Source of the DNA: Chthoniobacteraceae bacterium
Lineage (GTDB): Bacteria; Verrucomicrobiota; Verrucomicrobiia; Chthoniobacterales; Chthoniobacteraceae
Length of the DNA stretch: 64,000 nt
Assembly (NCBI GenBank): GCA_947449735.1
Contig: CANFTB010000026.1
Location: 1 to 64,000, forward strand
Reading direction: 5' to 3'
Part shown: positions 45,528 to 54,503 of the stretch, in pieces
Position numbering within the stretch: position 1 is the first letter of the stretch
How the letters are laid out: the number at the start of each line of letters is the position of its first letter
Notes under the pieces: model-generated
Database searches by the model: none
What the model saw: only the letters and a program-made list of their open reading frames with translations
What the model was told of the DNA's origin: nothing
Position numbers and translations under genes: made by a program

Positions 45528-46310
45528 TCAGGGCTGGCCGGGAGGCAGGACCCGGCGCAGGGTGTAGAGGTCCCTTTGTTCAAAACTCTGTGCAGAAAGC
45601 GTTTCCCATGGATCCCACAGCGCGCTGATCAGCCTTCCTGATATGCCGTCCGAGGCGGACGAAAGCAGCCAGCGCACGAGCGCGGTGGTGCGTTCCAGCG
45701 CATTCGTTCCGTTTTGTTTCAACGCCACGGCGGAATCAAATTCCTTCCGACCGCTCCGCGCGGGACCCGCTGCCAAAATGGCCTCGGTCATGGCAGTTGG
45801 AATTGCACCGGGTGCGATCGCGTTGATGTCTATTGCTTCATCGGATGTTTCCGCCGCAACCGTCTCGATGAGTCGAACCACGCCGGTCTTCGCTGCTGCA
45901 TACGCTGAAAATCCCGGCCGCGGGCTCGTCGCGCCGCCCCCTGAGAGGCAGACTATTTTCGCCCGGCGTTCCGCGCGCTTCAGGAGGGCGCCGAACCCCC
46001 GGATGGCATGGTAGGTTCCGAGCAGGTTTGTCTCAACAGTGGACCGCCATTGCGCAGGGTCCGATTCCATCGTTAGTTGGATCTCGCCCTGGATTCCGGC
46101 ACAGCAGACGAGCGCATCGAGGGAGCCCTGAGTCTTTTCAACTCGTTTTACGGCCTGCGCGATATCCTCCCACTTTGATACATCACAGCCTTGGCGGCGC
46201 GAGAGGCCGGTGATCAGGTGCCCGTCTTTCTCAAGCGCTTCAGCGAGAGCTGCGCCAATGCCAGAGCTGGCTCCGCTTATGACAATCTTCAACTGCGGCC
46301 GGGATGTCAT
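45528..46310 (-). CDS. Short-chain dehydrogenase/reductase
   Basis: A 260-residue SDR. The cofactor motif is ISGASSGIGAAL, CCAGIQG replaces the usual NNAG, CLSGGGA holds the catalytic Ser, and YAAAKTG the Tyr-Lys pair. The ATG at 46310 overlaps the upstream epimerase gene by 4 bp and starts just before the fold; an upstream in-frame start at 46361 would extend into the epimerase gene. It probably reduces or oxidises a sugar intermediate of the locus. Confidence 0.85.
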   Translation of the reverse strand: MTSRPQLKIVISGASSGIGAALAEALEKDGHLITGLSRRQGCDVSKWEDIAQAVKRVEKTQGSLDALVCCAGIQGEIQLTMESDPAQWRSTVETNLLGTYHAIRGFGALLKRAERRAKIVCLSGGGATSPRPGFSAYAAAKTGVVRLIETVAAETSDEAIDINAIAPGAIPTAMTEAILAAGPARSGRKEFDSAVALKQNGTNALERTTALVRWLLSSASDGISGRLISALWDPWETLSAQSFEQRDLYTLRRVLPPGQP

Positions 46311-46312
46311 AT

Positions 46313-47302
46313 TTACTGTCCCGTCCGGGCCTCGTAGACCCACTGGTTGTTTTGCAGCCATCGCACCGTGGTTCGGACCCCCTCTTCGATGGAAAGCGAC
46401 GGACTCCAGCCGGAACCCCGCATGCGCTCGGCGCTCAAAAAAATGAACGGGTTGTCTCCGATCCAGCCTCTGTCTCCCCCAGTGTATTGCAATCGGGGTT
46501 TAACTCCAAGTTCGTCGCAGATGATGCGGATGCTGTCGTTGACCTCCACGAATTCGCGCGTCCCGAGGTTGAAGACGCTTGTGTGATGTTTTGCCTTTGC
46601 TGCGAGGTGGTTGCCTGTGGCGTGCAGGATCGCGTTGATGCAGTCGCCGACGTAGAGGTAGCTCTTCTTTTGAGTTCCGTTGCCGAGGACGGTCAGGGAT
46701 TCCGGATTTTCTCGGAGCTGCCTGTAAAAATCGAACACGTGGCCGTGCGTGTACCTCTCCCCCAGAATGGAGACAAATCGGAAGATGTACGCCTCGTCGA
46801 TCTGGCCTCCCTCGGCGTACGCAGAAATCAGACCCTCGCCTGCGAGTTTGCTGGCGCCGTAAAGCGAGGTTTGAACGGGAAATGCAGCGTCCTCCTGAGT
46901 CGGGGTCGCGGCCGTCACCAAGGCCTCTCCATAAACGGACCCGGTGGAGGAAAACGCGATCCGACGGACGCCCGCCTTGCGCATGGCCTCCAGCACGTTG
47001 AACGTTCCTATGGTGTTTTGTTGTAGGTCTTTTTGAGGGTGCATCCACCCGTTTCGCACGTCCGCGTTGGCTGCAAGGTGGAACACGGTGTCGCAACCCT
47101 CCAGGGCGCTGGATATTGCGTTTATGTCAAGGATGTCGCCGGGGACCAGACGGAACTTGGCACTCTGATTTGCCGTTTCCAGAAATCGCTCCTGACCTGT
47201 TGAGAAATTGTCGAACCCGACAACGCTGTGTCCCAATCCGAGAAGCCGGTCCACCAACGTGGAACCTATGAATCCGGCCGCGCCTGTCACAAAGTATTTC
47301 AT
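46313..47302 (-). CDS. NAD-dependent sugar epimerase/dehydratase
   Basis: A 329-residue extended SDR. The NAD motif is VTGAAGFIGSTLVDRL, the catalytic YGASK has the usual Tyr-Lys, and SSTGSVYGEA carries the Ser/Thr partner. It resembles UDP-glucose 4-epimerase and GDP-mannose dehydratase-type proteins. It overlaps the upstream methyltransferase gene by 4 bp and the downstream SDR gene by 4 bp. It would work on the nucleotide sugar of the locus, but which one cannot be said. Confidence 0.88.
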   Translation of the reverse strand: MKYFVTGAAGFIGSTLVDRLLGLGHSVVGFDNFSTGQERFLETANQSAKFRLVPGDILDINAISSALEGCDTVFHLAANADVRNGWMHPQKDLQQNTIGTFNVLEAMRKAGVRRIAFSSTGSVYGEALVTAATPTQEDAAFPVQTSLYGASKLAGEGLISAYAEGGQIDEAYIFRFVSILGERYTHGHVFDFYRQLRENPESLTVLGNGTQKKSYLYVGDCINAILHATGNHLAAKAKHHTSVFNLGTREFVEVNDSIRIICDELGVKPRLQYTGGDRGWIGDNPFIFLSAERMRGSGWSPSLSIEEGVRTTVRWLQNNQWVYEARTGQ

Positions 47303-48189
47303 GGGATTTTTCTTACGACTGCCAGCAAACGAACTCCAATAGGGAAAGATGTGATCGTCCCAAGTTTGAGTTCTGCACGCATCAAAGCAGACAGCATGCT
47401 GCTTTGCTTGCTATCTCTCAAAAGAGCTTTGAGCGCTCCCTCTTTGTTGAAATCAGCCATTAATCTCACCGCCAGTTTATTCTTGAATTTCACCATTAAG
47501 AACATTGGGAAAACGAGAAAGCCGATATGGGTGAAATTCAATATTTCGAAACCCGCTGATGATAGAAGCCTTCTAAAACTTCCTGAGGAATAGCGCCGGA
47601 AGTGCTGGAGGTACTCGTCAAAAAAATCGTAATATAAAGGGCTGGCCGGAACCTCGATGTGTGCAACGCCCCCGGGCTTCAGTATCCTTTGGATCTCGGA
47701 CACGGCGGCCTTGTCGTTTTCGATGTGTTCCAGAACGTTCAAGCACGTGACGGCATCAACGCATGCATCGGGCAGTGGGCATTGAGTGAGGTCGAACTGA
47801 AGCAGGGGGACTTTGGGAAGGCGAAGCGCGAGACGCTGCAGCAGAGGCTCCAGAAAGACTGATCCAATCAGTTGCAAGTCAGGGCGTTCCCTCTGAATGT
47901 CCTGCAGGAGAAAACCCGACGAGCAGCCTGCGTCCAGCACGACTCCATCGGGCACGTAGCTTTTGAGCGTTTGCAGCGCGAGTTGCCGTGACGCGAGGTC
48001 CATCGGGTGGTCTCCATTTCTTGCCGCCGACTCGTGCAACAAGGTCAGATTGTCGTCCCAGTGGCTGTGGGCTGCGGAAAGTGGCAGCACGCTTCCCAGG
48101 AGGGCTCCGTTTGATTCAAACCGTTCTCCGGTCCAATGGACTTTGTTGTCCCGGAACCTCGGCCAATCGAAGTCTTCGGTCGAATGCAT
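47299..48189 (-). CDS. Class I SAM-dependent methyltransferase
   Basis: A 296-residue methyltransferase. The SAM motif is VVLDAGCSSGFLLQD, followed by CVDAVTCLNVLEHIEND and ILKPGGVAHIEVPASP. The C-terminal third carries hydrophobic residues (IGFLVFPMFLMVKF), possibly a membrane contact. The ATG at 48189 leaves a 4-bp gap to the upstream GT2 gene. An earlier ATG at 48282 would overlap that gene by 89 bp and add unlikely residues, so it is rejected. It probably modifies a sugar or a lipid-linked intermediate. Confidence 0.85.
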   Translation of the reverse strand: MHSTEDFDWPRFRDNKVHWTGERFESNGALLGSVLPLSAAHSHWDDNLTLLHESAARNGDHPMDLASRQLALQTLKSYVPDGVVLDAGCSSGFLLQDIQRERPDLQLIGSVFLEPLLQRLALRLPKVPLLQFDLTQCPLPDACVDAVTCLNVLEHIENDKAAVSEIQRILKPGGVAHIEVPASPLYYDFFDEYLQHFRRYSSGSFRRLLSSAGFEILNFTHIGFLVFPMFLMVKFKNKLAVRLMADFNKEGALKALLRDSKQSSMLSALMRAELKLGTITSFPIGVRLLAVVRKIP

Positions 48190-48193
48190 CGGC

Positions 48194-49147
48194 TCAGTCA
48201 AGGGGGTCCAGGTCGAAGCCAAAGGATTGCTCCACAATGTATTTTGGCCGCTGTCTGACTTCCTCGTAGATCCGGCCGACATACTCGCCCAGCACTCCCA
48301 CGCTGATCAGTTGGACGCCGCCGAGAAAGAGAATGAGGATAACAATGGTGGGATTCCCTATCGGGAAATCAAAGCCACCCAGCTTCATTGCGAAGTATAC
48401 CACGCCGAGCAGGAGCGAGAGAAACGCGACACTGAAGCCTAGAGCCGTGCTCAAAGTCAGTGCATGGGTTGAAAAGCAGAAGATGCCGTTGAAGCCTATC
48501 TTGAGAGATCCTAAAAAGCGGTTGTAATTGGTCTCACCGGAGAAGCGGGCCGGTCTGTCAAAGGGGATGGTACACTGGTTGAACCCCACGGAAGCCACCA
48601 TCCCCCGCAGAAAGCCGTGGCTTTCCTTCAGCGCGTTTATCTCCGCCACCACCCGCGCCGACATCAGCCGGAAGTCCCCCGTGTTCGGCGGGATGTTGAC
48701 GTTAGTGACGTGTTGGATGATCCAGTATCCGGTCCGTGCGACCAGCGTCTTGATCCATGGCTCGCCTGTGCGCGAGCGGCGCTGGGGAATGACAACATCA
48801 AAACCTTCCCTCCATTTGGCCACCATCTGCGAAATCAGTTCGGGCGGGTCCTGCATGTCGACGTCGGTCACGATGACCGCCTGCCCCTTGCTGTACCTGA
48901 GCCCGGCAAGAGTGGCCATCGGCTGCCCGAACCGCCGCGAGAACTTCAAAAGCTTGATGCGCGGGTCCTCGCTCCGAGCCTCTAGAATCACCTCCTCCGT
49001 CCGGTCCGGGGAAGGATCCATGGCGAAAACAACCTCGTAGTCCTCTGAGATGGCGGCGAGAACCTCCCTAGTCCGCCGAAGGAACTCGGGGACGTTGTGT
49101 TCCTCTTTGAATACCGGAACGACTATCGACAAGAATGGGGCGGACAT
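48194..49147 (-). CDS. GT2 glycosyltransferase with two C-terminal membrane helices (ArnC/GtrB-like)
   Basis: A 317-residue protein. The GT-A part starts LSIVVPVFKEEHNVPE, with FAMDPSPDRTEE and VTDVDMQDPPELI as the acidic nucleotide-sugar sites, and RRSRTGEPW. Two hydrophobic helices follow at about residues 225-250 and 262-285. ArnC and GtrB have the same plan and make polyprenyl-phosphate sugars. It lies 36 bp after the GT-C-like membrane protein gene, a natural partner that would use the lipid-linked sugar. Confidence 0.88.
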   Translation of the reverse strand: MSAPFLSIVVPVFKEEHNVPEFLRRTREVLAAISEDYEVVFAMDPSPDRTEEVILEARSEDPRIKLLKFSRRFGQPMATLAGLRYSKGQAVIVTDVDMQDPPELISQMVAKWREGFDVVIPQRRSRTGEPWIKTLVARTGYWIIQHVTNVNIPPNTGDFRLMSARVVAEINALKESHGFLRGMVASVGFNQCTIPFDRPARFSGETNYNRFLGSLKIGFNGIFCFSTHALTLSTALGFSVAFLSLLLGVVYFAMKLGGFDFPIGNPTIVILILFLGGVQLISVGVLGEYVGRIYEEVRQRPKYIVEQSFGFDLDPLD

Positions 49148-49183
49148 GTGGGGCGGGATTTTCGCGGGCAGGGTTAGCGGACT

Positions 49184-50857
49184 TTAATCCTTCGGTGTTT
49201 TGAGAAAGTAGATTCTCACGGGCAGTCTGCCCTGCGCGGTTTGAATCTCACCCACCGCATCGTAGTTTTTGAAAATCCACGTCGACAGCTCCGGGAGCAT
49301 TGTATGCCTGGCCGCCACGCCGGGGGGCCAGCTGTACCACCTAAACTCGTCTACCGCGTCTAGAAACACCTTCGGGCGGGCCGCCTGCAAGTCGGCCAGA
49401 TACGTGGTGCGGTGCCTCTGAAACTGGGGGGCTGGATCAATCACCCAGCAGGTGTGGGCGAACCGGGTCGCGGGTGCCATCTGTGTGAGGACGTTGATTT
49501 TCGCCGCCCATCCCCAAATGGCGATGGTGTCGCCGGATTGGCAGCGCGACTTTAAAAACTCCGCCACAGGGTGCACCTCCTTGCCCCAGTTGGTTAGGAA
49601 GCGCTGGTTCCGGTTTGACACAATCGCAAGCTGTGAGACCAAGGCCGCCGAGACCAAGGCTGCAACCGCCACTGCTGTGCCCCGGAAGCGGCGGCGGAAC
49701 GCAACCGCACGGTTTGCAAAGCGCGAGGCGCAGCAGGCGCTGAGGAGTGCCACTGGGCTTAGCAAAAACATCAGGTAATGCGGGAACCCGAAACCGCTCT
49801 TGAGCACGGAAAACATCCAGACAGCAACGTACCCTGCACACAGTCCGAACCCTGCAACCCACGCGCGCAGAGGTACCGAGATCTTTTTGCCGTGCACCAG
49901 TGCGTGGACGAGGGCCGCCAGGCTCAATGCGGCAAAAACTAATGCTCCGTAAAACAGGACGGTGAACCCCTCGTCGCCTCTGGTTAAAAGTTGAAAACTG
50001 AAGCCCCCGGCCTGCGTGTTTTTGTAGCCAAAGGCGTAGTCGATGTAGAAGTGGAGGAAATCTCCAAAAGCTCCGCTTGCGGCTACCGGCACGAGAATGA
50101 TCACCGAAGGAATGAGGCCGCCGGCAAACTGCCAGGCAAGAATCCTCCTCCACCGGTCCCTGTGTTTGACCCTTACCCATGGCAGCGCCGCGCCGACTGC
50201 GAAAAGAAAGGCAGCCCCGAGAAGCGCTTGAATCTTGGTGTAGGGAAGGGCCCCGCAGAGGATCCCGAGGACGAGCGCCTTTTCGCGGGTGGGGGTCCTG
50301 CGCTGCTTAAGCAACAGCCACACCGCCCAGGCGCAGAGCGCGGCCGGAAACTGTTCGCTCGAGAAGTGAAGGAAATCCAGATTCAGCGTTGCAAGGAGCA
50401 GGGACGCCAGCGGCAGCGAAAACAACAGCGCCTGGCGCTTTGGAACCATCTCTGCAATCGAGAGCACCGTAGCCATGGCCAAGCTGAACATCAAAAGCAG
50501 ACCAGTGAGGCGGGCCGTCAGATATCCAAAATCCAAGCCGAAGGGCTTTACCCAAAACAGCACCCACGTGTTCAGCGGTCCCCCCGCATCAGCCACCACG
50601 GACCGCCACGGCATCCAGTCTCTCTCGTATTTGAGCGCCTGCGCAAGCACCATGCTTTCGTCCACGTTGATCTCACCGTTGTAAGTCAAACTGTACCAGC
50701 GCCACACCGGGAACGCAACCGCGAGGACGACGGCGAAAACCGCAAGCGAGGTTTTCCATTTCCGCCCGGAGAAGCCGCCTGTTTTCAGCAGGGCAAACAC
50801 GGCAATTACAGCAAGTGCCGCCCAAAGCGCGATGGCCACTGAGAGTCTGAGATTCAT
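49184..50857 (-). CDS. Multi-spanning membrane protein, GT39/ArnT-like
   Basis: A 557-residue protein with about ten membrane helices (for example LWAALAVIAVFALL, LLLMFSLAMATVLSI and LLGAAFLFAVGAAL). The first loop contains INVDESMVLAQAL with acidic residues similar to those that hold the polyprenyl-phosphate sugar in PMT/ArnT-type enzymes. The C-terminal domain includes DTIAIWGWAAKINVLTQ, predicted to be periplasmic. It is the first gene of the nine-gene operon that ends at 42008 and is followed by an ArnC-like enzyme, so lipid-linked sugar transfer is likely. Confidence 0.75.
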   Translation of the reverse strand: MNLRLSVAIALWAALAVIAVFALLKTGGFSGRKWKTSLAVFAVVLAVAFPVWRWYSLTYNGEINVDESMVLAQALKYERDWMPWRSVVADAGGPLNTWVLFWVKPFGLDFGYLTARLTGLLLMFSLAMATVLSIAEMVPKRQALLFSLPLASLLLATLNLDFLHFSSEQFPAALCAWAVWLLLKQRRTPTREKALVLGILCGALPYTKIQALLGAAFLFAVGAALPWVRVKHRDRWRRILAWQFAGGLIPSVIILVPVAASGAFGDFLHFYIDYAFGYKNTQAGGFSFQLLTRGDEGFTVLFYGALVFAALSLAALVHALVHGKKISVPLRAWVAGFGLCAGYVAVWMFSVLKSGFGFPHYLMFLLSPVALLSACCASRFANRAVAFRRRFRGTAVAVAALVSAALVSQLAIVSNRNQRFLTNWGKEVHPVAEFLKSRCQSGDTIAIWGWAAKINVLTQMAPATRFAHTCWVIDPAPQFQRHRTTYLADLQAARPKVFLDAVDEFRWYSWPPGVAARHTMLPELSTWIFKNYDAVGEIQTAQGRLPVRIYFLKTPKD

Positions 50858-50914
50858 GCTGTTTTAAACGTGTCCGCGCGTCGCAGCGGCCTTCTGAAGG
50901 GGGGGGCGACGGCT

Positions 50915-53176
50915 CTACCGGAATTTGTGCGCGGTGGTTCCGCCCTCGGTGAACCGGATAAGGTCGCTCAGGATGTTGAAGGACTCCTCCTTCACTGAAT
51001 CGTACCGGAAGGGCGGAATCTTCAAGGCGGCGAGCTCCTCGGCTTCCTTTGCCTTTTCCTTGTCTGTTTCCTTCGAGGTGTCTTTCGGCGGGGCGTCCGC
51101 CTCGGCTTCCAATTCCTTGTCAGTCTTGGGCTCGACGAAGGTGAAGGCGGCCAGTTCCTTTTTGGCCGCGTTGTCCAAGGTGATCCGGTACGCGGTGGGC
51201 TCCTGAGTGTGTGGGCGCGCCTTGCGCTCCGCTTCCCGCTTCTCCTTGCGGGCCTTGTCCTTGTCCAGTTCCTCTTTGCGCACAGCCTCGTTGATGGAAA
51301 CCTTGTTCTCATCCACGTATTTCCGGATCCGCTGCAAGTCTTCCTGAACGTACGCAAATTCCGGATTCAATGGAACACGCTGCAGTGCCAGTTTCCGGAG
51401 CTCGTCTACGAACAGGGGGCGGGCCCATTTTTCGAAATCCTGCGCCTTGATGGTGTCGTAGGGCAGGGGATCCTTCAGGGCCGACTCTCCGATTTCTGCC
51501 TGGTCCGAGGTCGAGGGCAGAACGATGTCGCTCTCCACGCCGCGCAACTGTGTTGAGCCCCCGGCGATGCGGTAGAACTTCTGAATGGTCAGCTTCACCG
51601 CTCCTGCCTGCGCGCCGTTGGCCAGCGCGGGCACGGCGCGAGCCAGTTCAATCATCTGCTGCACCGTCCCTTTTCCGAAGGTCTTGCTGTCGCCAACAAT
51701 CACCGCGCGGCCGTAATCCTGCATTGCCGCGGCAAAAATCTCACTGGCCGAGGCGCTCTGGCGGTTTACCAGAACCGTCATCGGTCCGTCGTAAAACAGC
51801 GTTGGGTCGGTGTCCTTGGAAACGGAGACCTCGCCGTTCCAGTTTTTGATCTGAACCACCGGGCCGTCCTTGATGAAGAGGCCCGTGAGGTTGATGGCTT
51901 CTTCCAGCGAGCCGCCCCCGTCCCGGCGGAAGTCCATGATGAGCCCGTCGATGCCCTCCTCCTTCAGGCGCCCGAGCAGCAGGCGAACGTCTTTGGTCGT
52001 GCTCTTGATGTCTTCTTTCCCGTTCTGGCTGAAGTCTCTGTAGAACGAGGGAAGTTCAATGAAACCGAGCTTGCGCTTTTGCCCGTCCGTTCCCGTCCAT
52101 TCGATCAGCTCGGCGTGAGCTTCGCCCTCCTTCAGTTTGATTTCGTCCCGTTTGATTTCCACCTCCACCCGCTCGGAGCCGTTGGTGGCCGACACGGGAA
52201 TCAACTGGAGCCTCACGAGGGTGTCCTTCTCCCCGCGGATCATGGCGACGACCTTGTCCAGTTTCATGTCCACGCAGTCCACAAACTCCGCGGGCCCCTG
52301 CGCCACCGCCACGATCCGGTCGCCCGCCTTGACCTTGCCTCCCCGGCTGGCCGGACCGCCCGGGATGAGCTGGTCGATCTTGGTGAATCCATCCTCGGAG
52401 CGGAGCCGGGCGCCAATGCCGAACAGCGAGAGGCGCATGCTGATATTGAACTGCTCCTGGTCGCTCTTGCTCATGTAGTCCGAGTGGGGGTCGTAGGTGC
52501 GGGCGAGGCTGAGCAGGAATAGCTTCACAACCTCTTCGCTGTCCTGTTCCTGAATGTCCTTGCTGAACTGGTTGTACCGCCTGCGCACCACGCTCACCGG
52601 ATCCATTGGCTTCTTTTCTGCAATGGTTTCCGGCGCCTTTTTCTTTGCATCTTTGGCGCCCGACTTCTTGTTGAGGCGCTCTTGGATCAGTTCCGAGGTG
52701 ATCCTGTCGGTCCACAGTTGCTTGATCGGTTCACCGGCCGCCGCCCATGGCGCCTTCTGGCGGTTGAGCTCCACCATGCGGTCTTTTGAAAAGTCCACAT
52801 CCCCGTCCAGAATTTCCTTCACCAGTGCGATCCTCTCCTGCGCCCGCTTGCGGAAGAGGTCGTGGATTTCCTGAGCGGCTTTGGTGCGGCCGAAGATCAA
52901 CTCCTCGTGCAGGTTGTCTGCCCACTTGGCCGTCATTTCCTCCACGTCCTCGCTCGTGAAAAAAACGTGGCTGTAGTCGAGCACTTCTAGGTAGTTGCGC
53001 AGCAGACGGCGGGAGACATCCTTGTTTAAGCGCTGTTTCGAGTAGTGCACCTGTTCAAGCAGGCTGGCGACGGCGATGGTGACTTGCGCGGGATCCGGGT
53101 CCTTCGCCGCTTGCACGGGGCAGGCGATGAGCCCGAGAAGGAGGAGCGACAGCAAGAGTTGGCGGGGAAAATGCAT
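50915..53176 (-). CDS. prc: Tail-specific (carboxy-terminal processing) protease, S41 family, copy 2
   Basis: A 753-residue secreted protease that closely parallels the protein encoded at 891-3176. It has a signal peptide (LLLSLLLLGLIACPVQA), the Tsp-like N-terminal domain, a PDZ domain (FGIGARL, AGDRIV), the S41 core and a charged C-terminal extension. By alignment with Tsp the catalytic residues are S476 (middle Ser of SASASEIF), D487 and K502 (FGKGTVQ). The ATG at 53176 directly precedes the signal peptide; an earlier start at 53266 would put 30 hydrophilic residues in front of it. The gene is monocistronic and divergent from the DMT gene. Confidence 0.93.
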   Translation of the reverse strand: MHFPRQLLLSLLLLGLIACPVQAAKDPDPAQVTIAVASLLEQVHYSKQRLNKDVSRRLLRNYLEVLDYSHVFFTSEDVEEMTAKWADNLHEELIFGRTKAAQEIHDLFRKRAQERIALVKEILDGDVDFSKDRMVELNRQKAPWAAAGEPIKQLWTDRITSELIQERLNKKSGAKDAKKKAPETIAEKKPMDPVSVVRRRYNQFSKDIQEQDSEEVVKLFLLSLARTYDPHSDYMSKSDQEQFNISMRLSLFGIGARLRSEDGFTKIDQLIPGGPASRGGKVKAGDRIVAVAQGPAEFVDCVDMKLDKVVAMIRGEKDTLVRLQLIPVSATNGSERVEVEIKRDEIKLKEGEAHAELIEWTGTDGQKRKLGFIELPSFYRDFSQNGKEDIKSTTKDVRLLLGRLKEEGIDGLIMDFRRDGGGSLEEAINLTGLFIKDGPVVQIKNWNGEVSVSKDTDPTLFYDGPMTVLVNRQSASASEIFAAAMQDYGRAVIVGDSKTFGKGTVQQMIELARAVPALANGAQAGAVKLTIQKFYRIAGGSTQLRGVESDIVLPSTSDQAEIGESALKDPLPYDTIKAQDFEKWARPLFVDELRKLALQRVPLNPEFAYVQEDLQRIRKYVDENKVSINEAVRKEELDKDKARKEKREAERKARPHTQEPTAYRITLDNAAKKELAAFTFVEPKTDKELEAEADAPPKDTSKETDKEKAKEAEELAALKIPPFRYDSVKEESFNILSDLIRFTEGGTTAHKFR

Positions 53177-53375
53177 CGGGACGGAGTTCAGGGGGATTTT
53201 AGGACGGCAAAACGGGTTGATCTGGAAAAGTCGCCAAGGGCTATTCTTCCGGAATGCGAAACTCACACCATATATAACTTAGACTGGGCTGACGGACCAC
53301 TATATTACATTGAAGTGGGATGCCGTTTTAACGTGTTTCCCGACCGATCTCGCCGTTTCGCCGACTCCCCGCCTC

Positions 53376-54380
53376 ATGAATCCCTCCCGTGCCGCCGTTT
53401 GGCGCCTCATTTTGGCAACCATGGCGTGGGGCCTCAGTTTTCCCACCGCGAAAGCCATCATGCTGGCGCAGGCTATGGCGGTTCCTGGGCGTTCCGGCGT
53501 CTTTCACGCCGGACTCGTTTTGTGGGTCCGCATGATCCTCGCATCTTTGCTGATGGGGCTTATTTTTTGGCGCAATGTCCGCGCACTGCGCGGGAGTGAA
53601 ATCCGCCAGGGGGTGGAGTTGGGGCTCTACGGGGGCGTTGGGATGCTTCTGCAAACCGATGCCCAGCACGTTATCCCGGCCAGCACATCGGCTTTTTTCA
53701 CCCAGTTCACATGCATATTCGTGCCCCTTGTCGTCGCGATACGCAGCCGGATGTTTCCGTCGGTATGGGTGGTCGCGGCAAGCGCCATGGTGCTTGCCGG
53801 GTGTGCGGTTTTGAGCGGGGTGCGGCTCGGTTCCCTTGGTTTCGGGCCGGGCGAATGGGAAACCATCGCCGCCGCAGGCTTGTTCACGGGGCAGATTCTG
53901 GTCCTGGAGCGACAAACGTACCGAGGGAATGAAATGCGCGGCACGGCGTTCGTGATGTTTGCCATGAAGGCGCTCGTGCTGACGCCCGTGGTCTTCGGCG
54001 ATGCGATCACTGTCGCCGTGTCAGGAGGCGGCGGATTGGGCGCCTTGTGCCATCAGATAATCGACGCTTACACAAGCCTGCCGACATTGGTTATGACCCT
54101 TCTGATCACCGTTTTCTCCACGGTGTATGGCTATGCGACGATGATCTTCTGGCAGCCCATGGTGTCCTCCGTTCAGGCGGGTATTATCTACGCTACGGAA
54201 CCGATTTTTGCGACGGGTTGGGCGCTGTTTCTTCCCGGGCTGTTTTCGGCCGCCGGCGGTTTTGACTACCCAAACGAATCCGTCTCCGCCGCGTTTTGCT
54301 GGGGGGCGGCTTTGATTGTGGGCGCGAACCTGCTTCTGTTGAGGCCGCAAAGCACTCCGGCGGAGGCGGGTGCCGCGTGA
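53376..54380 (+). CDS. EamA/DMT-superfamily permease
   Basis: A 334-residue integral membrane protein with about ten helices arranged as two EamA repeats, the second beginning near residue 180 (TIAAAGLFTGQILVL). Characteristic elements are ATMAWGLSFPTAKAI at the start of repeat 1 and the QTDAQHVIPASTSAFFTQF segment (here 19 residues). Family members export amino acids, nucleobases or other small metabolites. The ATG at 53376 gives a short cytoplasmic start before helix 1; a start at 53310 would add 22 residues. The substrate is not known. Confidence 0.88.
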   Translation: MNPSRAAVWRLILATMAWGLSFPTAKAIMLAQAMAVPGRSGVFHAGLVLWVRMILASLLMGLIFWRNVRALRGSEIRQGVELGLYGGVGMLLQTDAQHVIPASTSAFFTQFTCIFVPLVVAIRSRMFPSVWVVAASAMVLAGCAVLSGVRLGSLGFGPGEWETIAAAGLFTGQILVLERQTYRGNEMRGTAFVMFAMKALVLTPVVFGDAITVAVSGGGGLGALCHQIIDAYTSLPTLVMTLLITVFSTVYGYATMIFWQPMVSSVQAGIIYATEPIFATGWALFLPGLFSAAGGFDYPNESVSAAFCWGAALIVGANLLLLRPQSTPAEAGAA

Positions 54381-54503
54381 AGACTGATCACAGTTTGAAA
54401 TGACTCTTGCGGGCGTCTCCGGCCGGGGTCCTGCTCTTGCCTCGCGCCTGCTTTAGTTTCAAATCGCTACGGCAGGCGGGTGGCGTTAAGAGATTGTCTT
54501 CGT

